64,000 bases of DNA, taken from contig JAULBX010006553.1 of assembly GCA_032358255.1 (NCBI GenBank), forward strand, positions 59,606 to 123,605, given 5' to 3'. Of the stretch, positions 20,642 to 32,900 are shown piece by piece. A program made the position numbers and the translations under genes. Each line of letters begins with the position of its first letter. Positions within the stretch are counted from its first letter, which is position 1. The stretch comes from Heterotrichella gracilis. Taxonomy: Eukaryota; Sar; Xanthophyceae; Tribonematales; Xanthonemataceae. The notes under the pieces were generated by a model. The model saw nothing but the letters and a program-made list of their open reading frames with translations, had not been told where the DNA came from and did not search any database.

Positions 20642-23600
20642 TCATTGGGCGGGTAGCTTTGGTGATACTTTGCCGCACACCTTCTTGTGCACTTTCCAGT
20701 GCGCCATCTGGCAGTCGCGGCTGCAGTAGCGGCGCTGGTGGCACCCTGTGAAAAACCGCACAAATTTCATTGCAGTGGATTTGCACATTTAATGCATATA
20801 TTATATGATGCACTGGCACATGTTTCCGGCACGCTATGCATTGAATGTTGTGCAATGCCCCTGGTGTAGGCACTCTGAAACATGGCGCTTTAATTACAAG
20901 GCTTCTTCTAAAATTTAGTAAGATTGCCTTGCAGGGATGGATTTTGATTCCAAGAAATATGGTACAGTTACATGTAGTTCCTGCAGGTAAACCTATTCAT
21001 TATGGATAGGTTGAATATGAATACCTGCAGGAACTAAATTTTAATGCATAGGCACATCAGTAAACCTCCACTGCATATGTTTCAATCCCCTGCAAGGTGC
21101 ACGTAATGCCGATACATGCAGCAAGCAGTGGCCTTCTTCACCTTTGCATAGCTTCAAGTCCAGCTCCTGTGCCGAATGAGCAGCCAGGAAGTGGTTGTGG
21201 CGGCCGCAGTGGTCACACATCCTCAGATCCTGCAGGTCGCTGAACGCCTCCCAGTGACTGTCATAAGGAGGCGCATCCGGCAGATCTCTCAGCATCGTTG
21301 CAGAAAGAGGCACTCTGCCTGATGGGTCCAGCAACCGAGCAGCAATGCATGCCTGGGACAACATTGGAGGTTCAAGTTTTGGGATTGAGGCTGTAACAGA
21401 CCATGGGACCATTTTACCGCATGTAATGCAATTGAGTGCATGCATGCAGTGTATGTGCATGCAGTGTATTATCCATTGTTTCTTAGTTATAACTTTATTT
21501 ATTTGTTTTCCATGCCCATGAGTAAATTTGATTTCATCCTTTTGGATGCCTCATGCACGTGAGTGTGCGTACCCATTTTTAGGAGTGCTATAGTATTGCT
21601 AGGCGCAAACATAAACTTAGCATGCAGATTGGACATGCTGCCCTGCAAAAGCACCGTGGCATTTTGCCACAAACCCCACTGCAATCCCGGTTGCTGTGAG
21701 GCACTCCAAACGCCGTACTTGAAAGCGGATTGAAGCTGAGTCACTGAGTGCTTGACAGAATCCATCTCCACACAGCCAACCCCATACAACCCTGAGTACT
21801 TGGCCTGAACTGGGTGTCAAAAACAATGTACACGCAGCCCTGCCTCACAAAATACCCACCTTGAACGGATACCTCGTAAAAAGGTAAATGTAGTCACTGA
21901 ACTTGTCACATGATCCTTGCAAAAGACAACCAAGCAACTTCAGGCTGCCAAGGGTGTCTGTGAGCACATTCCTGCTGGGGTGTAGGAAGTATCGTCGCAA
22001 GCGCGGGATAAGCTCCTCGCGCAGCGTTGCAATAGTGTCCTCCTGCATGCAAATATCAACACAGTTCCTCAGGATCAAGTTGATTGATGAACGCACCAAC
22101 GTCATTTGTTTACTTGAATAGAGAGGGAAGTAACACCGTTTGAATGATCGATGCAAGGATCCTGTCAGGGACAGTGCATGCATGTGAGCACATATATGAA
22201 CTCCAATGGCATGCAAGCTGTTGACTCAATGTGACATTTCTGCATACTAGCTCAATCAGTTGACAAATCTGGGGATGCTTGGGCTCAGCGGTGGTGCAAC
22301 ATGACAACCGTGCACGTGACTCATGCCAAACTATCCACCACTTACAAAATAATGGTTTTTTGGGTGCCATATAATCTTACAATGCCAGTGTCGGCAGGAG
22401 CTGCAGCTGTGCCCTGACAGGACTGTTGTTGTGCAATGGAACCAAAGGCTCAGAGACTGTGGAAATGGTCTTACAGCCAAATACCCTGTTTAATTAATCC
22501 TGTCAGACATGCATGATCAACGCCTGTGGTAGGCTCACCTGGAGTGTGGCTTGTGGTGGCAGTGCCGTCAGCCTGCTGAGCGTGTGGTATACAATTTGGG
22601 CTGCAAAACTCACAGGGCTTGGACTTTCTGCAGGGCTAGACCCATTACCGTACATCCCAGTGTTTTCGGCATCCCCGTACTTGTTTGCAGTGCGCAGGGC
22701 AATTGGGAGAGCTCCAGCAGAGACCATTGCTGTGGGAGAACAAATACATTGTAACTGTAAAGGTGTCGCCGGTTGCAACGCCTGCAACTGCCTGCTTGTG
22801 CAAGGCAACTTTATGTGATAATAATGCAGCAGGACATATTCATCCATTCAAATGTGATGCATGCTAAGGACATTTATAAATAATCTCGATCACTCATCTT
22901 CAGAAGACATGTAATTCAATTCAGATTTGCCTGGGCTGGGCAGCTCAGTTGCGCATATCGCACGTACAAACTGTGAGCCACTTTGGCTTGCCATAGGCCA
23001 TTGCGGCAGCAATTAAAGTGCAATTATTGCTTATGTAAAAAGTAGCAGTAGACCTAAAAACCGGGCCAAAGGTTGGTAGGGTACTAGCAGTGCAGCCAAC
23101 GAGTCTTAAAACCTACCAGCCAACCAACTGGCAATCCCATTAAGGTGTCCTAAAGGTTGACCTTACCCAGTGCACAGGGTCGCTGGGCCACCAAGAAGGA
23201 CAATGTTCCAAGCACCTGCTCTGGGATCATATCATCTTTACTGAGCGTTTCAACCCTTGCATGTAAGATGGCAACCAGATCAGATATGGAGGCCGTCCAC
23301 TCTTCGTTGTCTCCTGCATTTTTATGCCAGGCATATGAGCATCCATTAACTCGTAAACTGTTGCACAATTTTCCCGCCTGGTCTTGGTACTCCAGAGAAC
23401 CCTTACGCAGGACTGGTTTGATTACTATTGTTGGAAAATGCATGCATTTCAATTATTTGAGTCAATGCGTTGTTTGGCGCATTGCATGCATTGCATGGCT
23501 ATTTAGGCTTTGTGCTGCAGTGCATATGTGCTGCCCAGCCCCCCTTTGTTATGTCCCTGCCTCCACACGTGTCCCAGTGCCTCACCTAAACCAAAAACGC

Positions 23601-26600
23601 CAGGTGCACTCCTTGCTGGCCCACAGCCTGGGGTCCTGCCACGTGTCACCTTCTCATTGCGCAACACCTCATCAGGAAAATACCTGGACATTTGGTGCAG
23701 GCAGCCAACTGCAAAGTACGCCACCATGCCATTTTTTCAGGTGGTCAGCTCCTTGATGCGTCTGGTGATGCCTGCACATGTGGCAGTTCTTAATTAGTTA
23801 CACGCATTCCAGCAATACAGCCAAATTGCATGTGCGCATGTGGCAGTTCAACTTAAGGCTTAGACCATACATATCACTGATAATCGAGAAGAGTTTACAA
23901 GATTTAAAACATGGCCCTGTTGATTCTCCTGCAATGGCTTCATTGCAAGCAAGGGTAATAAAATGATGAAAGTCCTATTATTATCTTATACCCTTGTTTG
24001 CAACCCACTTGCATTGCGCACGCACGCAGGCATTACTTACGATCATAAAGAGTAGCAAGTGCAACACCATTGGTCTTTGCAAGCTAGGGGTCAATAATGC
24101 CTCATGTGACTCAAGTTTGTGCAATGCATCATGCCATGAGAGTCTCGTCCTTTTGTGTTTTAAAATTGGCAAGGATCCTGCACATCAGCAGTGTACCAAA
24201 AATGCCAATGCCATCCAATGCACATCAGCACACAAAGAGTCTTTGTGTGCTGAATGAAAAGTCTGTAGTGACATTTGTGCTGTAGTGGCATCTGTGAATC
24301 ACAAAGAGAATTGGTATGCACATTGCCTGGAGGTATGCACAGCCCGACGCACATGGATGCATACGCCCAATACCGGACGGTGACTATGACGCACTGAAAA
24401 TGAGCCAGAGGTAGCCCTATATCTAGATTCGAGCTTCAGTCGAACTGGCACTACTAGGGCATTGAGGAGCAATTTGTACCTGACTTGATCAACTTGATCT
24501 GCACATCGAGGGGAATTTTTCTGTCGAGTGCGAGGAGTACACCGAGCAGGCCCTTCCGGCAGCAGGAGCCCTTCTTTTCTGGGTCATCTGGGGAAAGGCT
24601 GAAAGGGTTGGTGTGTATAAAGATGACGATGTCTTCAATGATCATATCGTAGATCTGCATCATGTACATCCCACAGGCTGTTAAGAACACATATCTGAAA
24701 CCTGAAAGTGTGGAGCTCTGCACAACCGTTTGGCATTGTGGTTGCAATTGCCTTCTTGCCAACCATTATGGGGCACAACTGGCATCACGTCCCAAATAAG
24801 AAAGTATTTAAATAAGTACGCTCCTCATTTATCCACATGGCATCACGTCCCAAGAGACTTCCTCGCTAGCCCATGCAGTATAATGGGGATTCCATCTCAC
24901 TTTAAAAGCATACCACCACGCGGTTTCCCAATCACAGGAGAAATTGCAGTTTGCTCACTATGAAGAAAAAGAAAATTCCTGTGCAACAGCAGGCAATCCC
25001 AAGGCTGATGGCTGCCGCAACCTACAGCCCCTGGGGGCGGGTGGGCCACCCGCGCACCTGGGGGCAGTTTGGCACCTGGATTGCATCCTCCAGCACCAAG
25101 CACGTGAGCATCATGAAGCAGCACTGCCAGTACTCAGACTCCTCCTCAGATTCCGGGTCTGATTTCCCCCTGACAGCCAGGTAGTCGTCCCGCAGCTGCC
25201 CATGCATCAACAGAAAACACACACCAACTGGTTACTGGTGACTTACACTGCAAGGTAATGCATGGGACTTGCCTGGCCTGGCATCTGATTCAATTACCTA
25301 TTATTTCCTTAGTTGCAAGCTTGCACCCATCGAGTACGGGTTGTTCACCGCAAGGGCCAACATGGCAGTTCTAGATTCTCAACTGGTTACTGGTGACTTA
25401 TACTGCAAGGTAATGCATGGGACTTGAATCGTTTGCATGGCATCCACAAGTGGACAGGTACATACTATGTATTAGGGTTTAGGGTTTAGATCTAATGGTA
25501 TCGTACTGAACAGGCCCGTAAGGGCTTGTACGATCTCTAGCAAAAATAGCATGATATGTCAATGTCACTGCTGCCCCTGATGATAAGAAAACAACAGTAT
25601 TTAAACTGTAATAAGTGGTGGTGCTACCTTGCTTAATATCAGCACCTCAGGCTCACGAAGTGGCCTGGTTCAAACTGGAACAGGGTATGATGCAGCTGGA
25701 TCCATTATCCCGCCTGCGCAAATGCAACTTGGGAAATATCCAACCAGGTGAGAGGGCATTGCTGACGCTTCGGTAAATACCATCTTCACACAGCACATGT
25801 GCTATCTAGCGGCTGTGAACTCCCGTACCTTACTCAAAAACCCTGGTGCTGCAACCATTGCAACCTTCCTGGTTGATGGGCTGAGCATCAGGACCCTCAG
25901 CATGTACAGGGCGCTGTCCCGCACGCGTGGGAGTAGATGCAAGATCGCTGTCATGTCAGTTGGATGCCAATAGCTGACAATGCTGGGCACTGAGCATGCG
26001 CAACAGGTAACTGGTCAGCAGTCAGCAGGATAGGTGGGCCTAGGAGTCATGATGGTTGTCTTGCAACATTAGTGCCATAGCATGATCCTTCCTCAAGAAT
26101 AGCCGGCGGCGTAAGATTAGAAATGCACCCTGATCTGTTGCGTCTATCACGATTGCAACATGTGTGCAAGACGGTGATGCTGCCTGAACAATCTCAAGCC
26201 TGTGATAAAACTTTGAAAGCAGCGCAATGCACCGTCTTAACACACCTTCTGTGTATATCCTGGCGATATGTGGCATTGCTGCCTGGAATGTCGCCTGGTG
26301 GCGATTGTCGCAAATTGCAGGAGAGACAGCCAGTCCTAGCATTACTTTCAACCTGTTGTTGCATCTCTCAAGCTCCTGCCAGCAGCAGCAAAGTTGCCGA
26401 TCATTGCTTTCACAATACTGACATGACATGACATTGCTTTCACAATACTGACATGGCATTGTACACAGTGTCATGCAATGAAGTGCACGGCATCATTAAG
26501 CTTCACTGTATCATGTAGTACAATGCTTGCTGCTGGGTTTGGATCCAGTGGAAACCATGCTCTGCAGACCATGGTCGATTATGGCCCGATCGACGGTCTA

Positions 26601-28256
26601 CTACACCGGGCTCTTGGTGACTGATCCTGCATGGCACTGACCACTGAATGCAATCCTACACACTGTGAATGAGTCACGATTGGCCGCCAAAATGGAGAAC
26701 TGCTTCAAGGGCCTTGTCTGTGTGTTACTGCTGCTGCACAATATGCACCTGGGTTACTGCAAACAACACTGCTGCTACCAGCCACGTACCCTTGGGGTTG
26801 ATGGCATCTCCTGGATCCCATCAAGGAGGAACGTGACCACACTTGCGCAGGACACTAGATCACAGAGAAGGCTAGCATCATTAAGCATTCTCATCTGGTC
26901 GATCCAATCCATGAGCAACAAGTCAGCAGTGATGCGCTTGGACCCCTGCGCATGGAACTCCCCTGTGAGGTGCTCTTCATAGCATTTGTCTCCGGTCAAT
27001 TGGGCGTGCTGCGCATGATCTGTGTGCCACTCGGTGTCAGTCTATTGACCTAGGATTAGCATGCAATGTTTCTGATCTACTGCAAGCCCCTCCCAACCCA
27101 CATGGAGGCGCCTATCACCAAACCAGTGCTGGTCCGCCCATGATGGTGGCACCATAGTACATCACTGAAGTATTACATACTGTGGTATACTGTGCCCACC
27201 ATGTATCTTGCCACGTTCATGCTGGGCAAGAAGAACTGTTCGAGAGGAGTTTGCAATCAACAACAGGACTCATGCAAGATAGGGTAAATTTTGAAAGTGT
27301 CACGCCTTATCCCATTGCCAGCTGGTGCAGAACGTCTTATGAGACATGCACTTATGTGTTTGGCCTGGTAGCCTTTCTTGAACATGGGCATTAAAAAATG
27401 GTACATTAGTAATAAATTCATCAACCCACCGTAAGCTGCATGGCTGCTTCAACGGCCTCCTCAAGATCAGACAGCGTGGCGCCCTTCGGTGGCACCTTGA
27501 TGAGGCGCAGCTCGTGCCTTGTCATGCCACGTGGGAGAGGCAGCGCCCTGGTGCCCTTGCTTATTGGACTGCGCTTGGGCTTGGCATGGCTTTTCTGCAC
27601 GCTGCCGCTGCTGGATGACTGCACACAGGGAAACGGGGCTTTTCAATAACACTGCTGCATCATGGATCCTTTCTGATGCAACCAGCCACAACGTGCAGCA
27701 CACCCACCAAGATACGGTGTATTGCCATGCACTGATAACGTGGCAATACAACCTGTGCTCGCAATGCAACCTGAGGTGTGGACCACGTGGGATCCTGCAG
27801 GGTCTGGGACCTTATGAGCAGCTCCATGCTGCATGCCTATCAGCACACCCTGTTGTTCCTAAGCCTGCAAGGCTTGCAGGCTTGCCTCCCTAATAGGGTT
27901 TAGTAAACCCTAAACGGAGGGTTCTGTCCCCTCAGTGTAGAACGTGTAGTACTGGCATGCATGCACAAACGCAACCTGACACCTGATCCCGCAGTTGCTA
28001 GGACCTTGAATGCGCGCAATGCGCCACTTTCAGTGGGCCATACAGGCTTGCCTTCCCATCCCCGGGTAGGGTCTCCTCCCCTCACCTGCGGTGCCTCCAA
28101 CTGCATCTGCTCCACCCTGGTGCACAGCGCCACCAGGTCCCCCTTCTCCAGGCACCCGCTGGAGTGGTCAGCACCGGCATCACGCAGGTAGGCATTGAGT
28201 GCAGACACAGGCTTCTGGGACCAGTCAGTGGCGCCTCCATCAGCACCAGGCGGCAT
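20642..28256 (-). CDS. MYND zinc-finger protein with N-terminal SAP-like segment, left tandem copy
   Basis: Multi-exon gene. Exon 1 (28256-28086) has KPVSALNAYLRD then GCLEKGDLVALC, like the SAP-type domain of RNF34/rififylin proteins. Exon 2 (27618-27430) has MTRHELRLIKVPPKGATL. Further coding blocks lie at about 26990-26785, 26382-26100, 25960-25830, 25200-25060, 24705-24475, 23770-23590, 23310-23165, 22735-22540, 22043-21862, 21810-21580 and 21355-21143. The last exon runs from about 20750 to the stop at 20642. The last two join to give a MYND finger: CDHCGRHNH, LKLC, then CHQRRYCSRDCQMAHWKVHK. MYND fingers bind proline-rich peptides. The middle is probably helical (LREELIPRLRRYF) with no family I can name. 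One in-frame TGA (23739-23737) stands where the right copy has a Cys TGC, so this copy may be a recent pseudogene. Some internal splice junctions are unresolved. Confidence 0.6.
20975..21036. repeat. Perfect inverted repeat (hairpin) in the last intron of the MYND gene
   Basis: TAGTTCCTGCAGGTA at 20975-20989 is the exact reverse complement of 21022-21036, and inside it AACCTAT pairs with ATAGGTT. The structure lies in the intron before the final MYND exon. It could be a small palindromic element or an RNA hairpin. Confidence 0.8.
25223..25430. repeat. 45-bp direct repeat, two copies
   Basis: A run beginning TGGTTACTGGTGACTTA and ending GCATGGGACTTG occurs at about 25228-25272 and again at about 25383-25427, with one or two differences. 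It lies in an intron of the left MYND gene. Confidence 0.75.
26402..26458. repeat. Two tandem copies of a 30-bp unit
   Basis: The unit contains CATTGCTTTCACAATACTGA and repeats with a 30-bp period. It lies in an intron of the left MYND gene, just upstream of a coding block in the gene's orientation. Confidence 0.75.
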
Positions 28257-29957
28257 GGCTGCTCTGTGGCTGGGGCACGCAGGTGGCCTGTCAGTGCATG
28301 GATAGGAGGCAGTTTTTGCTGTCCAGTCAGTCAGCTCAAGGTCTGGAAAAGTGGGTTGCGTTCAACTGGTTGCTGGTGGGCACAAAACTTTGCTTCCACA
28401 CCAAGTGTGAAACTTGCCCTTGGGTAAGCTTTCAGATTGTGCGAGTTCACCACAGCGCTGCCACAGCAGCGTACATTGGCACTGCGCAACTGACAGTGTG
28501 ACAAAGCCCTTGCACGGCTAGAAAAGGTCAAGCTGGGGACACAGGGTGCAGCTGCTTGGATGGAACGGGCCGTCCCGCTGTGGGTTCAACAGTGTTTGGC
28601 CTATACATAGTCGCCATCCACGAGCAGTGCTGAGTGGCAATGAACAGCTGGTGGGTGCTCCGTAGGGTTATCGTACTGGCCATGAGAGTGCATATCCTGT
28701 ACCACATGGGTCCTACTTGTTATTCCTGTTGCTGGAGGCCTGGTGGGTGGGTGCTTCTGACTGTGGCCCTCCGAGATATTGGTTTTGCCCACCTCGCCAA
28801 GCAGCCTAGGAGTGCTTCCAGAACACCGATACAATTGGTACAATTGGCAATGGAACCTTAGATACTAGTTGTAATGCGCGGGAGTACTTATGTCCTTGTT
28901 GAGATATTGATCGACGTTTTTCCCTGTCACAGTCGGACTGCATGCATTGTTCAAAAATTACTCCTATTTATCAGTAATACATTGTAAACCCTCCGCTAGG
29001 GTAATCGCTTGCAGTTCTCACAGAGCTCCAGCCTATAGTCTAGGGCACAAAGGTGCCACGGGGCCTGCACCAAAGCCAACATATACCTGTGTGCTCACCT
29101 GAGGTTGCAGCGCAAACACAACTGCGCAAGATATAGAGTATTACAGGCCATGTGAAACCCAACACAAATCGCATGAATCCAAGCCTCTTCTAAATAATGT
29201 AGGGTCTGGACAATCAGTAAGGGGACCCATGAAACGAATCCGAATTAATTCCCCAAAAATTGAACATCAATGCGTCAGATTTTGAAGCACAACGCGTACC
29301 AACCATGCATTTGTGTGTTGTCAGCCAGCCACAGCATAATGTGTTGCAAGGGTTCCATGCCCAAGCCAGGAGATCACCAACGGTTGTTTGGTTGTTTACA
29401 GTCATAATGATTGCCGCAACAAGGGCAGTCGATAACTTGCTGTAGGATAGTGCCAGGTGTCCTGGGACCTACACTCGCACCAGGGCACCACAGGAAAGAA
29501 CACTGCAACAGTATCACTGCTGCTACAACTTCTACAATGAACATTGAAGAAGTGGGTGCTTGACCTGGATGCCGTTTCTAACCGTGTTACTAACTGCCCC
29601 TCATGCCAAACAAATACCCACGACTTACCTTGCATGGGTCTTGCCATGCGATGCAAATGCCATAAGCACTGCCTGAGATATCTCTTTGATGCAACATCCT
29701 TTCACTAGTATATATATGCAGGGTGTACATGCCACTAGCAAGGTAACCATATTCCTCTAGGGAGGGTTGCATGTGAACAATATCCTTCCTGGACCCTCAT
29801 GCCCAGAGCCACAGGCCCATTGACAGGCAAAGGCACCAATGCACACAGTGGAGTCAAGAGCCTGGAAGAATCACAAGTCTCCGTTTCCCAAAGAGCGCTA
29901 CAACGGTACCACAGCACATGTTGGTACCGTTGAAAAGGGACCAGATGGGCCCACCAG
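28257..29957. other. Spacer between the two MYND gene copies
   Basis: No gene supported. The stretch at about 29310-29450 is recognisably similar to 36985-37110, which lies about 1 kb upstream of the right copy. The duplication therefore included roughly 1 kb of 5' flank. A hairpin (GGTACC-containing arms at 29901-29910 and 29923-29932) lies just beyond the 3' end of the right copy. Confidence 0.5.
29901..29932. repeat. Inverted repeat after the stop of the right MYND copy
   Basis: CAACGGTACC at 29901-29910 is the exact reverse complement of 29923-29932, with a 12-nt loop. It begins about 25 nt past the stop codon, where it could form a hairpin in the 3'-UTR. Confidence 0.65.
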
Positions 29958-32900
29958 CTAGCTGCTCACCCCTTCTGACGGTGGATGTGGGGGTGCCTTC
30001 TTGCAAAACCTGTTGTGCGCCACCTGGCAGTCGCGGCTGCAGTAGCGGCGCTGATTGCACCCTGTGACACAAGAGCACATATCACTATACAGGGGTTGTT
30101 GCAGCAGCCGGCCGGATGCTTCATGTGCATGACCTATGCGATCGCAACCTACAACAGTGGTCTGCAGTGCCAGATCCATAGTACAGGTCCCATAACAATG
30201 AAACTTTGATAATGAGCGCACTGATCGCTAGATTTTTGACCACTGTGGCCTGACTAAACACAGCAGCTAGTTTTCCAATCATCCCTGCACTGGCACTCAT
30301 AAACTCAACCATTTGATACCTCTACACCCCTCCAGTGTTTGCGCAAATGCCATGTGGTGCAGTGCAACCACCGTCCTTACTTGAGCAAAGCTTCAGCTTT
30401 ATTCTCTGCGCATGGGTTGTAGCCCGAAAGTGATTATGGCGCCCGCAGTTGTCACATATCCTCAGATCGTGCAGATCGCTGTAAACCTCCCAATGCATGT
30501 CAAAAGGAGGCTCATTCGGCAGGTCCTTCAGCATTGTTGGAGTAAGAACAACGCTGCCTGTTGGGTCCAACAAGCGAGCTGCAATGTACGCCTGGGACAG
30601 CAAAAACAAAAGTGGGTGGAAACAACAGGCCACATGACCGCATCATATGCAATTTTCTGCATGGACTACATGCTAATGCGCTTACGGATGGATTATAAAC
30701 TGCTTCATTTCTGGTTGTCACACTGAGACGGGTGTCAGGGTCAATGAGCCACTAGTAGCATGATGGTGGCTGAAACAACATGAACTGCATTTGCTGTTTA
30801 CTTGCATGTACTATCCAACATAAATTGCAATATTGTACCAGCAAATTCCCAATCTGTGCTCAATGGCAGCGTAAATCAGCAGCTTCATTTCATCGCATAG
30901 CTCACCTTGATAGGTTTCTCCTCAAACATGGAGATGTACTCTGGGGCATTGTAATCATGATACTCCAACAGGGATTGTTCTGTTGTCATGCATTCGAGGG
31001 TCACCAGGCTTCCAAGTGTGAGCGAGAGAACAATCTTGTCTGGGTGCAGGAGGTACTTGCGCAGGCGTGGGACAAGCTGCTCTCGCAGTGTTGCGATAGT
31101 CCTTCTGCACACAAACATTGGTACATCTATTTAGAGCTGGCTGTAACAATAGGTCCTATTATTATCTTATTACCCTTGCTGTATACCGATGAGGGTCAAA
31201 CTCCAATATCATTACCATACAGAAATCCATTGTTACTGACCATTCAGCGGCTTACCTGTAGTGAGAGCATTGCGTCTCGTGCGTTCTCAGCAAAGTGTGA
31301 AGTGTGCCATATGTGGCATCAGCTACAGCCAAATAGGCAGTTGGAGCACTGCCTAAATCTGTAACCCACACTGTTTCGTCCCCACCATCTCCAATCTTGT
31401 CCGCGGCACGTAGCATGACTGGGAGAGCTCCATCAGCAACCATTGCTGTAGGGGCGGGCACCACCTCTCAGCATACAAAATCATGAGAAATTTGCAGTTG
31501 TCAAACAGTTCTGCTGATCCACTTTTGTAATTTAATTTAATGTGACGCAGATACAGCAGGCCCTGTGCTCACACAGAATGATCCATTACAATGTAATGTA
31601 ATATTTATTGCAATTGGCCTGTCAAGGCAGCATCACTTCCTGACATCACAGAGCCCAAGTTCCCAATACTATACAGGACATAGCACAGCTCCACAGCTCA
31701 AGACAGTCATGCCATGCTCTACCAGCTGTCCACCAGTCTACCGGGCGCCTCATTGCAAAACCCTTGCCAGGTGAACAGCTGGGCAGACCATATGCCAAGG
31801 AAGACAAAATCCCCATAGCTTGCATTTCTTTCGAGGGCATAAACTCCGACTGCGCACCAAACGATTCACTGCTCGTGTCCAAAAAGGCCAGCAGGTCAGA
31901 TATGGAGGCCACCCACTCTTTGTTGACTCCTGCATCCAATAGCCAAAGCCCATGTGAGAAGTTGTCCATGCAGTTGCAATGTATTGCATGTGGCACCAAG
32001 CCATGGCCAGCGGATTGTTCTTACGTGGCAGCTCCTTGGCCCTTGCTTGTGTGCCGTTGGGATCGTTTTCAAACTCACTTTACTCCTGTTCAGATTACAG
32101 TAACATCGTGCCTCAGATGAAATTACCCATACACAGTGGCCTCCACACGCTATGCAGCCTTATCCTGCACAAGCCGCTGCAACTGTACCAGTAAACCTCT
32201 GTCAACAACGTCCCCGATGCCCGTATGAGTATGCCATTTAGCACCAGGGACCCCACACTAGCTACCAGTCCCTAGTGGAGGATAAGCAGTGCAGACCATC
32301 TACCCTAACCCCCCGTGTACATTTCTAACTGCTATATAATATAAAAAACGTCTCAGCCCTCTGTCCATGTCCCACTCCTTCAGAGCTGTCACTCTCAGGT
32401 ACTCACCTGGACCATCCAAGGCACACGCACTCTCCACCGACCCACTGCCTGAAGTCCTGCCACTCGCCACCTTATCATTGCGCAGCACCTCTTCAGGAGC
32501 AACGTTGGTCAGGTGCTGCAGGCAGCAGCATGCGTGATGGGCCACCTCAGCCACTGTGCAGGTGGTCAGCTCCTTGATGCGCGTGGAGATGCCTGCACTT
32601 GGGCAGCGCAATCCTTTGGCATTTTGCTTTGACGCGAGATTAGGCCTACAAACCACTCATTACGCATGTTCGTTTGCAATGCATCATTATCCATATGGGT
32701 AGACCCATTTTGATGCGCACCCAAAAACCAGCCGCTTCACGATGTGCACATACCCAAACATGACCACTTATCATTGAAGTTTTTATAATAAGAAAATGAC
32801 AAGAAATAACGAAAAGTGGTACTGTTTGGGTGTGTGTGCCTAGTGCAGCATAAACCTCCTTGCACAGTGTATTATGTACAGCACATACACCTTCATAGGG

